Below are positions 16,143 to 23,688 of a stretch of DNA of 49,469 nt, one piece after another. Made by a program: the position numbers and the translations under genes. Positions within the stretch are counted from its first letter, which is position 1, and each line of letters starts with the position of its first letter. The DNA comes from Microcaldota archaeon. Lineage in GTDB: Archaea > Micrarchaeota > Micrarchaeia > Micrarchaeales > CABMGC01. The stretch is taken from NCBI GenBank assembly GCA_021797995.1, contig JAJZYR010000006.1, positions 1-49,469 on the forward strand, written 5' to 3'. Below the pieces are notes generated by a model, which saw only the letters and a list, made by a program, of their open reading frames with translations, had not been told where the DNA came from and ran no database searches.

Positions 16143-17021
16143 TCAGTCAAGGAACCTGGATGCAATGCCCTTGTATGCGTCTATTCTCCTGTCCCTGAGG
16201 AATGGCCAGCTATGCCTTGTATCGTCAATCAGGCTCAAGTCGCATTTTGCCATAAGCGTTTCCTCCTTGTCCTGGCTCGCCTCAGCGATGATCTCGCCGA
16301 AGGGGCCCGAGACGAACGACGATCCCCAGAAGTTTATTTTACCCTCAATTCCGACGCGGTTTACTGCTGCAACAAACACCCCATTTGCTATCCCATGCGA
16401 TCTCTGGATCGTCTTCCATGCGTCCCGCATTCCCTTTACAGCCCCCTTCTCCTCAGGGAACCATCCGATTGCAGTAGGATAGAAGAGGATTTGCGCTCCC
16501 ATGAGCGACGTTATCCTCGCAGCCTCGGGGTACCATTGATCCCAGCATATAAGCACTCCCAGGTTGCCTTTTGCAGTTGAAAAGGACCTGAAGCCCAGGT
16601 CTCCAGGGGCGAAGTAGAACTTTTCATAGTAATGAGGGTCGTCTGGTATGTGCATCTTCCTGTATGTCCCGGCAAGCGATCCCGTAGAGTCTATTACAAC
16701 CGCTGAGTTGTGATAAAGGCCACGTGCCCTCTTCTCAAATATCCCTGCTATCACCACCGCGCCGGCCTTCCTTGCAGCCCTTGATAACTCGGCCGTAGTA
16801 TCCCCGGGTATCGCCTCGGCAAGCCCGAAGTTCGTACTATCCTCTTCCTGGCAGAAGTATCTCGACCTGAAGAGCTCCGGCAGGCAGATTATGTCCGCAC
16901 CCTTCCTGGCAGCGCCCTCTATCCTCTTTACGGCCTTTTCGAGGTTCGCATGCGGATCGTCGCCCGCGCTCATCTGGATCAAGGCGATCGTCACTTCATC
17001 AGTCCTTGAGTTCTTGCCCAT
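16143..17021 (-). CDS. aguB: N-carbamoylputrescine amidase
   Basis: 292 residues of the nitrilase superfamily. It hydrolyses N-carbamoylputrescine to putrescine, CO2 and ammonia. The Glu-Lys-Cys triad is visible: Glu49 in CLPEL, Lys122 in YRKMHIPDD, Cys159 in LICWDQWYPE. The YYEKFYFAPGD segment and RDAWKTIQRSHGIANG are typical of the carbamoylputrescine branch. The paired aguA downstream supports the assignment: together they make putrescine from agmatine, the precursor for archaeal polyamines. Confidence 0.95.
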   Translation of the reverse strand: MGKNSRTDEVTIALIQMSAGDDPHANLEKAVKRIEGAARKGADIICLPELFRSRYFCQEEDSTNFGLAEAIPGDTTAELSRAARKAGAVVIAGIFEKRARGLYHNSAVVIDSTGSLAGTYRKMHIPDDPHYYEKFYFAPGDLGFRSFSTAKGNLGVLICWDQWYPEAARITSLMGAQILFYPTAIGWFPEEKGAVKGMRDAWKTIQRSHGIANGVFVAAVNRVGIEGKINFWGSSFVSGPFGEIIAEASQDKEETLMAKCDLSLIDDTRHSWPFLRDRRIDAYKGIASRFLD

Positions 17022-17062
17022 AAAATCACCTTTATTATGCCTTAGCTAGTATAAAAATATTT

Positions 17063-17614
17063 TTACATCCTGCCCCTCGATTCGCCGCGTGCCAGCCCGC
17101 TCGCGATTATATGCGAGAGCCTGAGCAGGTCCGCGCACCGGAGTATGACGCCCTCCCGCAGCCCCTCTGCCGTGTTTAGGTACTGGACATAGTAGCCTCT
17201 GGTTCTGCTTATCTTTGCGTCCTTCTCAAGGTACTTCATTATGCGTGACTTATTCCTGCTCCTGGCCCATTTATTTACCACATTGATTAGCAGATTGAGG
17301 TGCGGCTTCTTTCTGGTTATTGCAATCACCTTGACTCGCAGCTCCCTTTCCACTCTTTTCACGTCGACCAGATTCAGGCCTGCAAGCGTTATCCCGTTTA
17401 GCGCAACGAGCCTTATCTGGTCAGCAAACCGCGATCTGGCCACGGCCCTAATTATCTTAGCCGTGGAGTCTTCCCCATCCACCCTGACCATGAAGGAAAG
17501 GATCCCTTCCACGGCCCCGCGCCTGCCTATTGTTCCTATGACCAGCGCTTCTTCGTCGCCCTTCCTGAACGGCGCCCCTTCCAGCGCAAGGATGCGCACC
17601 CCCTCCTTTATCAT
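17063..17614 (-). CDS. DUF99 (UPF0215) family protein, endonuclease V-related fold
   Basis: 183 residues. The N-terminal KEGVRILALEGAPF strand and the LVALNGITLAGLNLVDV segment are the recognised DUF99 pattern, an archaeal family related in fold to endonuclease V. No experimental function is known to me. The start overlaps the rpoL stop by ATGA, so it is made with RNA polymerase subunit L; that association may reflect a role near nucleic acids but proves nothing. The C-terminal 25 residues are Arg/Gly-rich. Confidence 0.75.
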   Translation of the reverse strand: MIKEGVRILALEGAPFRKGDEEALVIGTIGRRGAVEGILSFMVRVDGEDSTAKIIRAVARSRFADQIRLVALNGITLAGLNLVDVKRVERELRVKVIAITRKKPHLNLLINVVNKWARSRNKSRIMKYLEKDAKISRTRGYYVQYLNTAEGLREGVILRCADLLRLSHIIASGLARGESRGRM

Positions 17615-17886
17615 CGTGATTGCTTGTCAGGAACCTGCGAGGAGAGCTTCTTCAGGTCGTCCTCGAGCCCCTCTATCGCCTTCAGGACCAGTGCCTTTGC
17701 GTTCTTGCTGGACTTTACCACAAGCCTCGGCTTGCCTACCTCGAAGTGCTCCTTTACCACGCTTACAAACTCAACGTCCTTGCTCTCGGTAAGCCTCCCC
17801 TTTATGATGTCGGCTATGCCCCTGTCGGCTCCGTCAAATTCTATGATCAGGCTCTTTGGCTCATCCTCTATAATACTGATCTTCAT
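17611..17886 (-). CDS. rpoL: RNA polymerase subunit Rpo11 (RpoL)
   Basis: 91 residues. It is the small Rpb11-like subunit that pairs with Rpo3 in the polymerase assembly platform. The sequence starts with a strand (MKISIIEDEPKSLIIEFDGAD), has a helix where the family has an HTLGN-type loop (RGIADIIKGRLTE, degenerate), a middle strand, PRLVVKSSKNAKALVLKAIEG and a C-terminal amphipathic helix. The usual GHP and HP motifs are weak, so the family call rests on length, layout and its place opposite the S19e operon. It heads the rpoL-DUF99 pair. Confidence 0.7.
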   Translation of the reverse strand: MKISIIEDEPKSLIIEFDGADRGIADIIKGRLTESKDVEFVSVVKEHFEVGKPRLVVKSSKNAKALVLKAIEGLEDDLKKLSSQVPDKQSR

Positions 17887-18039
17887 TATGTCTCACCGCA
17901 AGGCTGCATCCGGAAAGGATATGCACTAACCTTTGGCACAGTAACAAATATATACCTAATGTTGCCCATATACATGCTACAGCGCTATTACTTCGCTAAT
18001 TGTCCTAGTTAGGCAATTGCACGATGCGGTGCTCATAAC
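17887..18039. promoter_or_regulatory. Divergent promoter region between rpoL and the S19e operon
   Basis: This 153-bp gap separates divergent genes. It holds an AT-rich box (AATATATACC, about 17946-17956) and, nearer S19e, an imperfect inverted repeat (AATTGTCCTA and TAGGCAATT, 17998-18018) about 20-40 bp before the S19e ATG. The second could be part of a regulatory site for the ribosomal operon. Nothing else is recognisable. Confidence 0.4.
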
Positions 18040-18456
18040 ATGGCAAATGTATTGGAGGTTGACGGGAACGCGTTTATCAGGCTTACTGCGGCAAGGCTGA
18101 AGGCCGCAGAGGTCAGAAAGCCCGGGTATGTGGATTACGTGAAAGCCGGAGCAGGGAGGGAGAGGGTACCGGCAGACCCTGACTTCTACTTCATCAGGTG
18201 CGCTTCTATTCTCAGGCAGGTGTACCTTAACGGGCCGATAGGCATATCGACGCTCAGGACGAGATACGGGAACAGGAAGAGGCATGTCGTCCACAGGCAC
18301 CACCACCTGAAGGCCGGCGGAAGCGTCATAAAGGATTCGTTCGACTCGCTTGAAAAGCTCGGATACATAAAGAAGACGGAGCATGGCCGGATTATTACCC
18401 CGGCCGGCAAGTCTTTCGTTGACAAGATCTCAAACGAGATGGCAAAGGGTGCTTGA
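18040..18456 (+). CDS. rps19e: Ribosomal protein S19e
   Basis: 138 residues, usual for S19e, a small-subunit protein shared by archaea and eukaryotes and needed for 18S/16S maturation. Characteristic segments are PDFYFIRCASILRQVY, the winged-helix GPIGISTLRTRYG, HHHLKAGGSVIKDSFDSLEKLGYI and a C-terminal GRIITPAGKSF. It leads the S19e-PDCD5-L39e-L31e-aIF6 operon, an order widely kept in archaea. Confidence 0.95.
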   Translation: MANVLEVDGNAFIRLTAARLKAAEVRKPGYVDYVKAGAGRERVPADPDFYFIRCASILRQVYLNGPIGISTLRTRYGNRKRHVVHRHHHLKAGGSVIKDSFDSLEKLGYIKKTEHGRIITPAGKSFVDKISNEMAKGA

Positions 18457-18457
18457 G

Positions 18458-18769
18458 GTGTCTGCCGAGGAGCAGCAGGAAAGCGATGACAAGAAGCTCA
18501 GGGAAGCATACGCCAAGAGGGTGCGGGAAATGCGGCTTGAGCAGCAGAGGCGCGAGCTCGTGAGGACTTACATGACTTCCGCAGCATACGAGAGGCTTAT
18601 GAACGTTAAGATGGCAAACAACGAGCTCTACCAGCAGCTTCTCGGGCTCATAATCAGGCTGGCGCAGAGCGGCAGGGCGACTTCGCGGCTGACGGAGGAG
18701 CAGCTCAAGAGCATCCTGGCAAAGCTGACGTACAGGCCGGAAGGCAGCATAGAATTCAGGCACAAATAG
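18458..18769 (+). CDS. PDCD5-family DNA-binding protein
   Basis: 103 residues. A basic N-terminal helix (LREAYAKRVREMRLEQQRRELVR) is followed by a three-helix core (MTSAAYERLMNVKMANNELYQQLLGLIIRLAQSGR) and the closing LTEEQLKSILAKL helix, the layout of archaeal PDCD5-type proteins. They bind nucleic acid, and the eukaryotic relative works with the TRiC chaperonin. The start is GTG 18458, two bases after the S19e stop; an ATG far upstream in frame lies inside S19e and is rejected. Confidence 0.9.
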   Translation: MSAEEQQESDDKKLREAYAKRVREMRLEQQRRELVRTYMTSAAYERLMNVKMANNELYQQLLGLIIRLAQSGRATSRLTEEQLKSILAKLTYRPEGSIEFRHK

Positions 18770-18775
18770 CGTGAT

Positions 18776-18937
18776 ATGATGGGAAAGAAGAGCATGCAGA
18801 AGAAGATGCGTCTCGGGAAGATGAGGAAGAGGAACAGGAGGATCCCTGTGCTTGCGATGGTAAGGACGCACAGGAGGGTGCAGTACAACAAGCATCAGCG
18901 GGACTGGAGGAGGAGGAAGCTCAGGATTAAGGGATGA
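18776..18937 (+). CDS. rpl39e: Ribosomal protein L39e
   Basis: 53 residues (or 52 from the second ATG at 18779), almost entirely Lys and Arg, with the invariant closing DWRRRKLRI. L39e lines the exit tunnel of archaeal and eukaryotic ribosomes. It sits between PDCD5 and L31e, its usual place. The stop overlaps the L31e start (ATGA). Confidence 0.93.
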   Translation: MMGKKSMQKKMRLGKMRKRNRRIPVLAMVRTHRRVQYNKHQRDWRRRKLRIKG

Positions 18938-19440
18938 CCATGGCAGCAACGACGATCAGGGTAAAGCTCAGGCATAAGCTTGTCAGGATACACACGAGCA
19001 GGAGGCACGGCAAGACCGTATCATATCTAAGGGAGCATATTGCGAGGCACTTTCATTCAACTCCGGAGGCAGTGAGGATAAGCAGGGCGCTCAATGAGCA
19101 CCTCGAGGCAAACAGCACAAACAGGTACAGGCCAGTTGACGTCTCGATAAACAAGATCGGCGCAATCATAGAAGCTTCCCTGCCTGGCGAGGCAAAGAAG
19201 GCCGACGCAAAGGGGGCCAAGGATGCCGTGCAGGCAAAGCCCGCAGAGGTGGGCCCTGAAGAGAGGGCCGCAATGGAGGCGAAGGCAAGGTCTCCTACTT
19301 CTATCCAGAAGCAGGCCGCAGGTGCGGCAGGGAGCACTGCTGCATCAATGGCCAGTGCTACGAAACCAGCCGCGGAGAAGAAGACTGCTGAAGGGAAGCC
19401 GGCAAAACCAGGTGCTGCTCAGGCAGAGCCGCCAAAGTAG
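18934..19440 (+). CDS. rpl31e: Ribosomal protein L31e with long C-terminal extension
   Basis: 168 residues, about twice the usual archaeal length. Residues 1-90 are a normal L31e (basic start, TVSYLREHIARHF, VRISRALNEHLEANS, YRPVDVSINKIG). Residues about 91-168 are an added low-complexity tail rich in Ala, Lys, Pro, Glu and Gly. L31e lies near the tunnel exit, so the tail could reach the ribosome surface. The ATG at 18934 overlaps the L39e stop; a second ATG at 18940 is equally possible. Confidence 0.92.
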   Translation: MTMAATTIRVKLRHKLVRIHTSRRHGKTVSYLREHIARHFHSTPEAVRISRALNEHLEANSTNRYRPVDVSINKIGAIIEASLPGEAKKADAKGAKDAVQAKPAEVGPEERAAMEAKARSPTSIQKQAAGAAGSTAASMASATKPAAEKKTAEGKPAKPGAAQAEPPK

Positions 19441-19458
19441 GAATACCGGGTCTGGTCG

Positions 19459-20124
19459 ATGGGAATAGGAAAGGCGGCTGTAAACGGCAACTCCTTCATA
19501 GGCGCGTTCGGCATAGCCACCGACTCCTTTTCGCTGATAGGGGGCAGCGTTTCCATGCGGGTGTCGGGAATGATAAAGGAGCTCCTCGAGGTGGAGCCTG
19601 CCATGGTCTCGATAGACGGGTCAGACCTCATAGGGATATACGCCGTGGCAAACTCCAGGGCGGTGCTGGTTCCTGAGATAACCACCGATGCGGAACTGGG
19701 TAACATAAGGAGAAGCCTGCCTGGCATAAGCGTTGAGAGGCTCAGGACCGACCTCAACGCCCTCGGGAACAACATCCTTGCAAACGACAGGATCGCAATA
19801 ATCAACCCTGCGTATACGCAGGCAGAGGCGGGCTCAATAGGGGCCCTGCTCGGCGTCGAGACGGTAAGGCTCGCTCTGGGAGGATTCCCGACGGTCGGCG
19901 CGAGCAACATACTTACAAACAGGGGCATGGTGCTGAATAACGAAAGCTCTGAGGAGGACATCGGGGCCATAAAGAGGCAGATCAGCAGTTACTCCCAGTC
20001 CACAGCAAACCTCGGCTCACCCAGCCTGAGGCTCTGCACCATGGCCAACTCGAAGGGCTTGCTGGTGGGGAACGATACAACCGGGTTCGAGATGGCAAGG
20101 ATTGCCGAAGGGCTCGGACTCTGA
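19459..20124 (+). CDS. tif6: Translation initiation factor aIF6
   Basis: 221 residues, the normal length of the fivefold pseudosymmetric IF6 'pentein'. It binds the large ribosomal subunit and blocks premature joining with the small one. Repeated segments such as FIGAFGIATDSF, SDLIGIYAVANSRAVLVPEI, LGNNILANDRIAIINP, VGASNILTNRGMVLNN and MANSKGLLVGNDTTGFEMARI mark the five modules. It ends the ribosomal operon; L18Ae, which often follows in archaea, is not here. Confidence 0.95.
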   Translation: MGIGKAAVNGNSFIGAFGIATDSFSLIGGSVSMRVSGMIKELLEVEPAMVSIDGSDLIGIYAVANSRAVLVPEITTDAELGNIRRSLPGISVERLRTDLNALGNNILANDRIAIINPAYTQAEAGSIGALLGVETVRLALGGFPTVGASNILTNRGMVLNNESSEEDIGAIKRQISSYSQSTANLGSPSLRLCTMANSKGLLVGNDTTGFEMARIAEGLGL

Positions 20125-20262
20125 CGCGCCTCGTCTCTAACCTTCTTCCCTAAATCGATTCGCCATTTCGGCTTTTACCAGGCGCAGATTGGGGTTCTTA
20201 TCCCCGTATCTGAGTGGAAGAGCATCAAAACTGACCGAATCGGAATGGTCGGATAGACTCGG

Positions 20263-20538
20263 TCATGCGCTTGCCTTGACGTACTGGCAGTGGCACACTG
20301 CCGCTGTCGACTTTCCCTTAGCGGCCTTGCTTATCCGTGCGAGGATTTCTGGTTCATCTTCGTGTACCTCGTTGGCTTTCACGATGAATCCATACTCTCC
20401 CTCAGTGATGGATACCTCCCTGACAGACTCGATGGCCATCAGCCTTGCCGCCGCCTTGTGCACGTCTCTGTTGCAGCCCGGCTTCACAAAGAAGTAGTGA
20501 TAGCCACGGCTAACTCTTCGTATCCCTTTTCCACCCAA
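20263..20538 (-). CDS. Stand-alone RAM (Lrp effector-type) domain protein
   Basis: 91 residues. It resembles the ligand-binding half of Lrp/AsnC regulators without a DNA-binding domain: a YHYFFVKPG strand, a helix (DVHKAAARLMAIESV), the VREVSITEGEYGFIVKA strand-turn-strand, and a last strand ending VCHCQYVKA. Such stand-alone domains can modulate full-length Lrp proteins by forming mixed oligomers, and two Lrp-type genes lie in this window. The start is TTG 20538, since a stop codon precedes it in frame and a GGTGA box lies 6 bp upstream. It is downstream of a 43-residue gene. A TGACCGA/TCGGTCA inverted repeat (20232-20265) overlaps the stop codon. Confidence 0.65.
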   Translation of the reverse strand: MGGKGIRRVSRGYHYFFVKPGCNRDVHKAAARLMAIESVREVSITEGEYGFIVKANEVHEDEPEILARISKAAKGKSTAAVCHCQYVKASA

Positions 20539-20554
20539 TCACTCACCTATATCC

Positions 20555-20686
20555 TTACTGCTCTTCGTCAGCGTATACGACTCTCCACGAATCTTCTCCG
20601 TCAGGCACCAGCTTCACAGGCCTCTTGTCGTTAGGCGTGCTGTAAAGCTCTGTGCGCCGCTTCTTCCCAAATCCCAATATATTCAT
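20555..20686 (-). CDS. Small conserved-looking protein, 43 residues
   Basis: A short gene too small for most gene callers: ATG at 20686, TAA at 20555-20557, product MNILGFGKKRRTELYS through an acidic end (YADEEQ). A GGTGG box lies about 8 bp before the ATG and a TATA-like box (CTTTATACT, about 20700-20708) about 20 bp upstream. It is followed after 16 bp by the RAM-domain gene. The mix of a basic start, PVKLVPDGEDSW and an acidic end looks like a folded mini-protein, not random sequence, but I do not recognise it. Confidence 0.6.
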   Translation of the reverse strand: MNILGFGKKRRTELYSTPNDKRPVKLVPDGEDSWRVVYADEEQ

Positions 20687-21003
20687 TGTTCCACCAGGTT
20701 AGTATAAAGCCAGGGTGCTGGTTCGGGAGGACGGAAGCAGCATGCATCCTCGGTGGGGTCGATGGTATGCGTGCAAAAAGAAGCCTCTTCTGTGTTTTGC
20801 CCATTCCCATCCAGCCCGAACCAATGGTATACATTATGGAAGGCCTTCTATTTAAGATTCACCTATGCGATAGCAGTTTTCGAGTGTGTAGCTGGTATTC
20901 TATTACGAGTATTTTCATAGAAAGACCTATATCATTACGTTGCATAGTGTAGATTGCAACGTAAGTATGTATTAATATACAATACGGTAAATATATTATT
21001 TAT
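20687..21003. promoter_or_regulatory. Divergent intergenic region with control elements
   Basis: This 317-bp gap separates the 43-residue gene (-) from the two-module Lrp-like gene (+). It contains the minus-strand TATA-like box near 20704, an AT-rich stretch before 21004 (TATTAATATAC, AAATATATTATT) and the palindrome described at 20935-20964. I see no further gene in it. Confidence 0.5.
20935..20964. promoter_or_regulatory. Candidate operator: 10-bp perfect inverted repeat
   Basis: TTACGTTGCA and TGCAACGTAA are perfect reverse complements separated by 10 bp, so the arms face the same side of the helix about two turns apart. The site is centred about 54 bp before the start of the Lrp-like gene at 21004, next to its AT-rich promoter. 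Lrp-family proteins typically bind their own promoters at such sites, so autoregulation is the simplest reading. Confidence 0.6.
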
Positions 21004-22392
21004 ATGCAGGAAGTTCCTAAGAGAGTAGCAACCACGTTCAGCAAGCTTAAAGCGGAGTCTAAGGAATATTTGGTGCTGAAAACAATACACAGCAAATATT
21101 ACGTATACAAAGAGCGCGGAGTATGGCTCAGGGACATGCATAGAACAAAGACGATCTCAGAGTATATTGGCAAAATAAGTGCAAACGGCTTATATATCAA
21201 AAAGAAACTGTCGGCAAAAGACGATTTGGAGAATGCTGTCAATCTCATCTCCATCCATGGCGGGAAGATCATATGGCACGAAAGCAGAGAAATGTGCGAG
21301 GAGATTCAAGCAAAGCAGCCCCCAATCTCAAAAGGTGCAGACCTAAAACTGCTCATGGCATTAAGCATGAATTCGCGCTTAAGTTCTTCGGAATTGGCAT
21401 CGTTGACGGGCCTTAGCGAGAAGGCTGCATACTCGAGAATGAAAGTTTTGGAGAGGGATCTTGGAATAGATTACATTCTGGAAATTGATATAGAGAGACT
21501 GGGGTATGCTCCTTATCTCCTTCTTGTCAAGTTTGAGGACAATGCTCCAGCTGCAAACGATGTAAAGAATGCTTTCGTAAACGAGCCTAAGATTCAGTTT
21601 ACCGCTACCACAAAAGGGGAGTACGACCTGGTGGCATACCTGCTGGACGTAAACTACGTGAGTGCCATTGACAACTTCAGGGCGCTGATACTCAAAACAA
21701 GCCTCGCCAAATACCGGGCAAAATGGAATCTGATACCATTTGCGCAGACTTACTCGTTCATGCCACTAAGAAAAGAGTTCATAGAGAATGTGCTCAAAAC
21801 AAAGAGGTGGAGAAGGGATAGGGAAAGCACAAGCCCAAAGCAAGACGAACTCCTAAACAGGGAGTTTATCGTCCTCAAGGAACTGAATACAAACAGCATA
21901 GAGAGCTTCTCAAGGATAGATGAGAAGTACGGGCTGAATAAGGGCACATCCAGATATGCCTACAGCAAATTAAAGGCTCAGGGCATAATAGTAAGGCCCA
22001 CGATCTCGATTGCCAATCTGCACATGAAATACATAGGCATAATCCAGATAATGGACATCGGCGAGAAGGCGGTTGAGGAGAACAGGTATAAATCGCTGTT
22101 CGACCTGATGGAGTACGGGAAACTGACGAACAAGTACTGCCTCTCTGGGAACATAGGCATGCCCGATGGAGCAATGCGGTTCCTTCCGGTATTCAATGAT
22201 GGTGACATAGACAAGGTCACGAAGACCATAGAGAAAGAGCTTACCGGAAGCAGCGTGCGCAACTTCATAGTGACTGATATTCTGGTAGGCTCACTGTGCT
22301 ATAGGAGATTCGATAATGATTATTCACGGCAGCACAGGCTGTTAACAGAATTAGGAAAAGTCGAGGCGAAAAAGCCCGCAAGCTACAGATAA
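21004..22392 (+). CDS. Large Lrp-like regulator with two HTH-RAM modules
   Basis: 462 residues. Residues about 20-70 carry a KYYVYKERGVW / SEYIGKISANG segment like those at the N-terminus of some archaeal transposase-related proteins. Residues about 115-160 are an AsnC-type HTH (ALSMNSRLSSSELASLTGLSEKAAYSRMKVLE). Residues about 165-265 resemble a RAM domain (LLVKFEDNAP, TKGEYDLVAYLLDV). Residues about 280-340 hold a second winged-HTH-like unit (REFIVLKELNTN, then GTSRYAYSKLKAQGIIV), followed by a second possible effector domain to the C-terminus. No catalytic motif is seen, so it is probably a DNA-binding regulator acting as its own dimer. A perfect inverted repeat lies in its promoter. Confidence 0.65.
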   Translation: MQEVPKRVATTFSKLKAESKEYLVLKTIHSKYYVYKERGVWLRDMHRTKTISEYIGKISANGLYIKKKLSAKDDLENAVNLISIHGGKIIWHESREMCEEIQAKQPPISKGADLKLLMALSMNSRLSSSELASLTGLSEKAAYSRMKVLERDLGIDYILEIDIERLGYAPYLLLVKFEDNAPAANDVKNAFVNEPKIQFTATTKGEYDLVAYLLDVNYVSAIDNFRALILKTSLAKYRAKWNLIPFAQTYSFMPLRKEFIENVLKTKRWRRDRESTSPKQDELLNREFIVLKELNTNSIESFSRIDEKYGLNKGTSRYAYSKLKAQGIIVRPTISIANLHMKYIGIIQIMDIGEKAVEENRYKSLFDLMEYGKLTNKYCLSGNIGMPDGAMRFLPVFNDGDIDKVTKTIEKELTGSSVRNFIVTDILVGSLCYRRFDNDYSRQHRLLTELGKVEAKKPASYR

Positions 22393-22512
22393 TTGAAGCT
22401 GATAGTACCTAGTAGCAATCTGACATGATATCACCTCTGCTGATCCTTCAATATATCCTCTCAACTTCCATTTAAAAACATTATGTATACAATTAGGCAG
22501 TAGTGGTACTGC

Positions 22513-23259
22513 ATGTCGGACAAGAATGATGCTTATGGACAAGAGATATGGTGCCGCTACAAAGGGGAACGAAGCTTCGAGGTCGTAGAGCGGGAAGACG
22601 GCTACGTAAACGTCTCGTGCAGTGCTGACTCATACCTTTCCGATTACGACAGCTGGGGGAGGCACGAGAAAGAAGGCATAAGATACGCGAAGGGCAGATG
22701 CTTGGACATAGGCTGTGGTGCAGGTAGGGTACTGCTGTACCTACAGAAAAAGCGCCTTTACTGCCTAGGAATAGACACCTCGCCATTGGCTATTAGGGTA
22801 TGCAAGCTGAGAGGGGTAAAACATGCTAAGGTCATGGCGATAGAGAATATAGGAAAGTTCAGGTCCAACTCCTTCGACACGATAATACTGTTCGGGAACA
22901 ACTTCGGCCTCTTTGCCAACAAGAGAAAGGCTAAACGCCTGCTTAAGATCATGTACAAGATAACATCTCCTAGGGGCACCATAATAGCAGCCGATAGAGA
23001 TCCATACCTGACCGACAATCCAGTGCACTTCAAGTACCATGCATGGAACAGGAGGCGGGGCAGGATGCCAGGGCAGCTGCGCATGAGGATAAGGTTTATG
23101 CAGTACGCAACCCCATGGTATGATTATCTGTATGTATCCAAACCGGAGATGAAGGGATTGCTATCGGAAACAGGATGGAGAGTCAAGAGATTCATCGACG
23201 CGGAAGGCCATAGGGAGAACGGGCTCTATATTGCGATAATAGCAAAAACGGCAAGGTAA
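22513..23259 (+). CDS. SAM-dependent methyltransferase (class I)
   Basis: 248 residues. The Rossmann SAM-binding motif I is clear (CLDIGCGAGRVLLYL, about residues 63-78), followed by the acidic end of strand 2 (CLGIDTSPLAI) and motif IV-like FDTIILFGNNFGLF. The N-terminal 50 residues (YGQEIWCRYKG, a Tyr-rich stretch) and the C-terminal GLLSETGWRVKRFID are typical of small-molecule methyltransferases. The substrate cannot be inferred. It is a single gene with an AT-rich upstream region, next to the tRNA-Met cassette. Confidence 0.8.
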   Translation: MSDKNDAYGQEIWCRYKGERSFEVVEREDGYVNVSCSADSYLSDYDSWGRHEKEGIRYAKGRCLDIGCGAGRVLLYLQKKRLYCLGIDTSPLAIRVCKLRGVKHAKVMAIENIGKFRSNSFDTIILFGNNFGLFANKRKAKRLLKIMYKITSPRGTIIAADRDPYLTDNPVHFKYHAWNRRRGRMPGQLRMRIRFMQYATPWYDYLYVSKPEMKGLLSETGWRVKRFIDAEGHRENGLYIAIIAKTAR

Positions 23260-23406
23260 CGCTCGCACGCCGGTCCCGGCACATTCGCCCTGGAGGTCGT
23301 GGCTGTACAGATTTCATACCGTTATTGAGCACTATGAAACGGTAGTAAACACACTCCCTACTGCCTGTTTTCACAACTGACGCCGTAACTAACGATGACA
23401 GATGAC
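23260..23406. other. Intergenic flank of the tRNA-Met cassette
   Basis: 147 bp between the methyltransferase stop and the displaced tRNA 3' half. It contains a 7-bp inverted repeat (TACCGTT 23317-23323 and AACGGTA 23338-23344) with an overlapping TTTCAT/ATGAAA pair. No coding frame is convincing. Confidence 0.4.
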
Positions 23407-23489
23407 GGGTCTGGCGGAGGGGAGATTTGAACACCCGACCTCTAGATCTCTTAGTCATCGCAAGAAGCTCATCACTCATCAAGCCGTGC
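23407..23489 (-). pseudogene. Partial tRNA-Met: 3' exon plus intron, displaced copy
   Basis: 83 bp match 24643-24725 with two C/T differences. On the minus strand the copy holds the intron minus its first base, the 3' half of the anticodon arm, the variable and T arms, the 3' acceptor strand and the discriminator, plus a few bases beyond. The 5' half is missing. It cannot make a tRNA by itself. It is the expected leftover when an element integrates at a tRNA gene; the alternative is a trans-spliced tRNA half. Confidence 0.85.
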
Positions 23490-23499
23490 GGCCTTGCCA

Positions 23500-23688
23500 T
23501 CATATTATCATCGGTGCTATCGCATAAATGACTATGAATGTTATGGGAACGGACAAGAGGAATGAGAGAAGCACCTGTCTTGGCGTGTGCTTTTCGAGCT
23601 TAATTCTGGCCGCGCCCACAGCTCCTGCAAGAAAGAGCATGAAGAGCAGTCCGACAGGCCCATAGTCATAGAAGACGTTTTCGGTCAT
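23500..23688 (-). CDS. Small membrane protein, two TM segments
   Basis: About 62 residues from ATG 23688 (MTENVFYDYGPVG). Two hydrophobic segments (GLLFMLFLAGAVGAA and LLSFLLSVPITFIVIYAIA) are joined by a short basic loop (RIKLEKHTPRQ). No family recognised. An in-frame ATG at 23730 would lengthen it but overlaps the divergent gene more. Its start codon shares the CATG at 23686-23689 with the start of the opposite-strand gene. It ends 10 bp from the displaced tRNA half. Confidence 0.6.
   Translation of the reverse strand: MTENVFYDYGPVGLLFMLFLAGAVGAARIKLEKHTPRQVLLSFLLSVPITFIVIYAIAPMII

Noticed and set aside
20125-20262. Ribosomal L18Ae (LX) gene expected after aIF6
   Set aside because: The archaeal neighbour is often found there, but no frame in this gap resembles it; the region holds only a hairpin near the RAM-protein stop.
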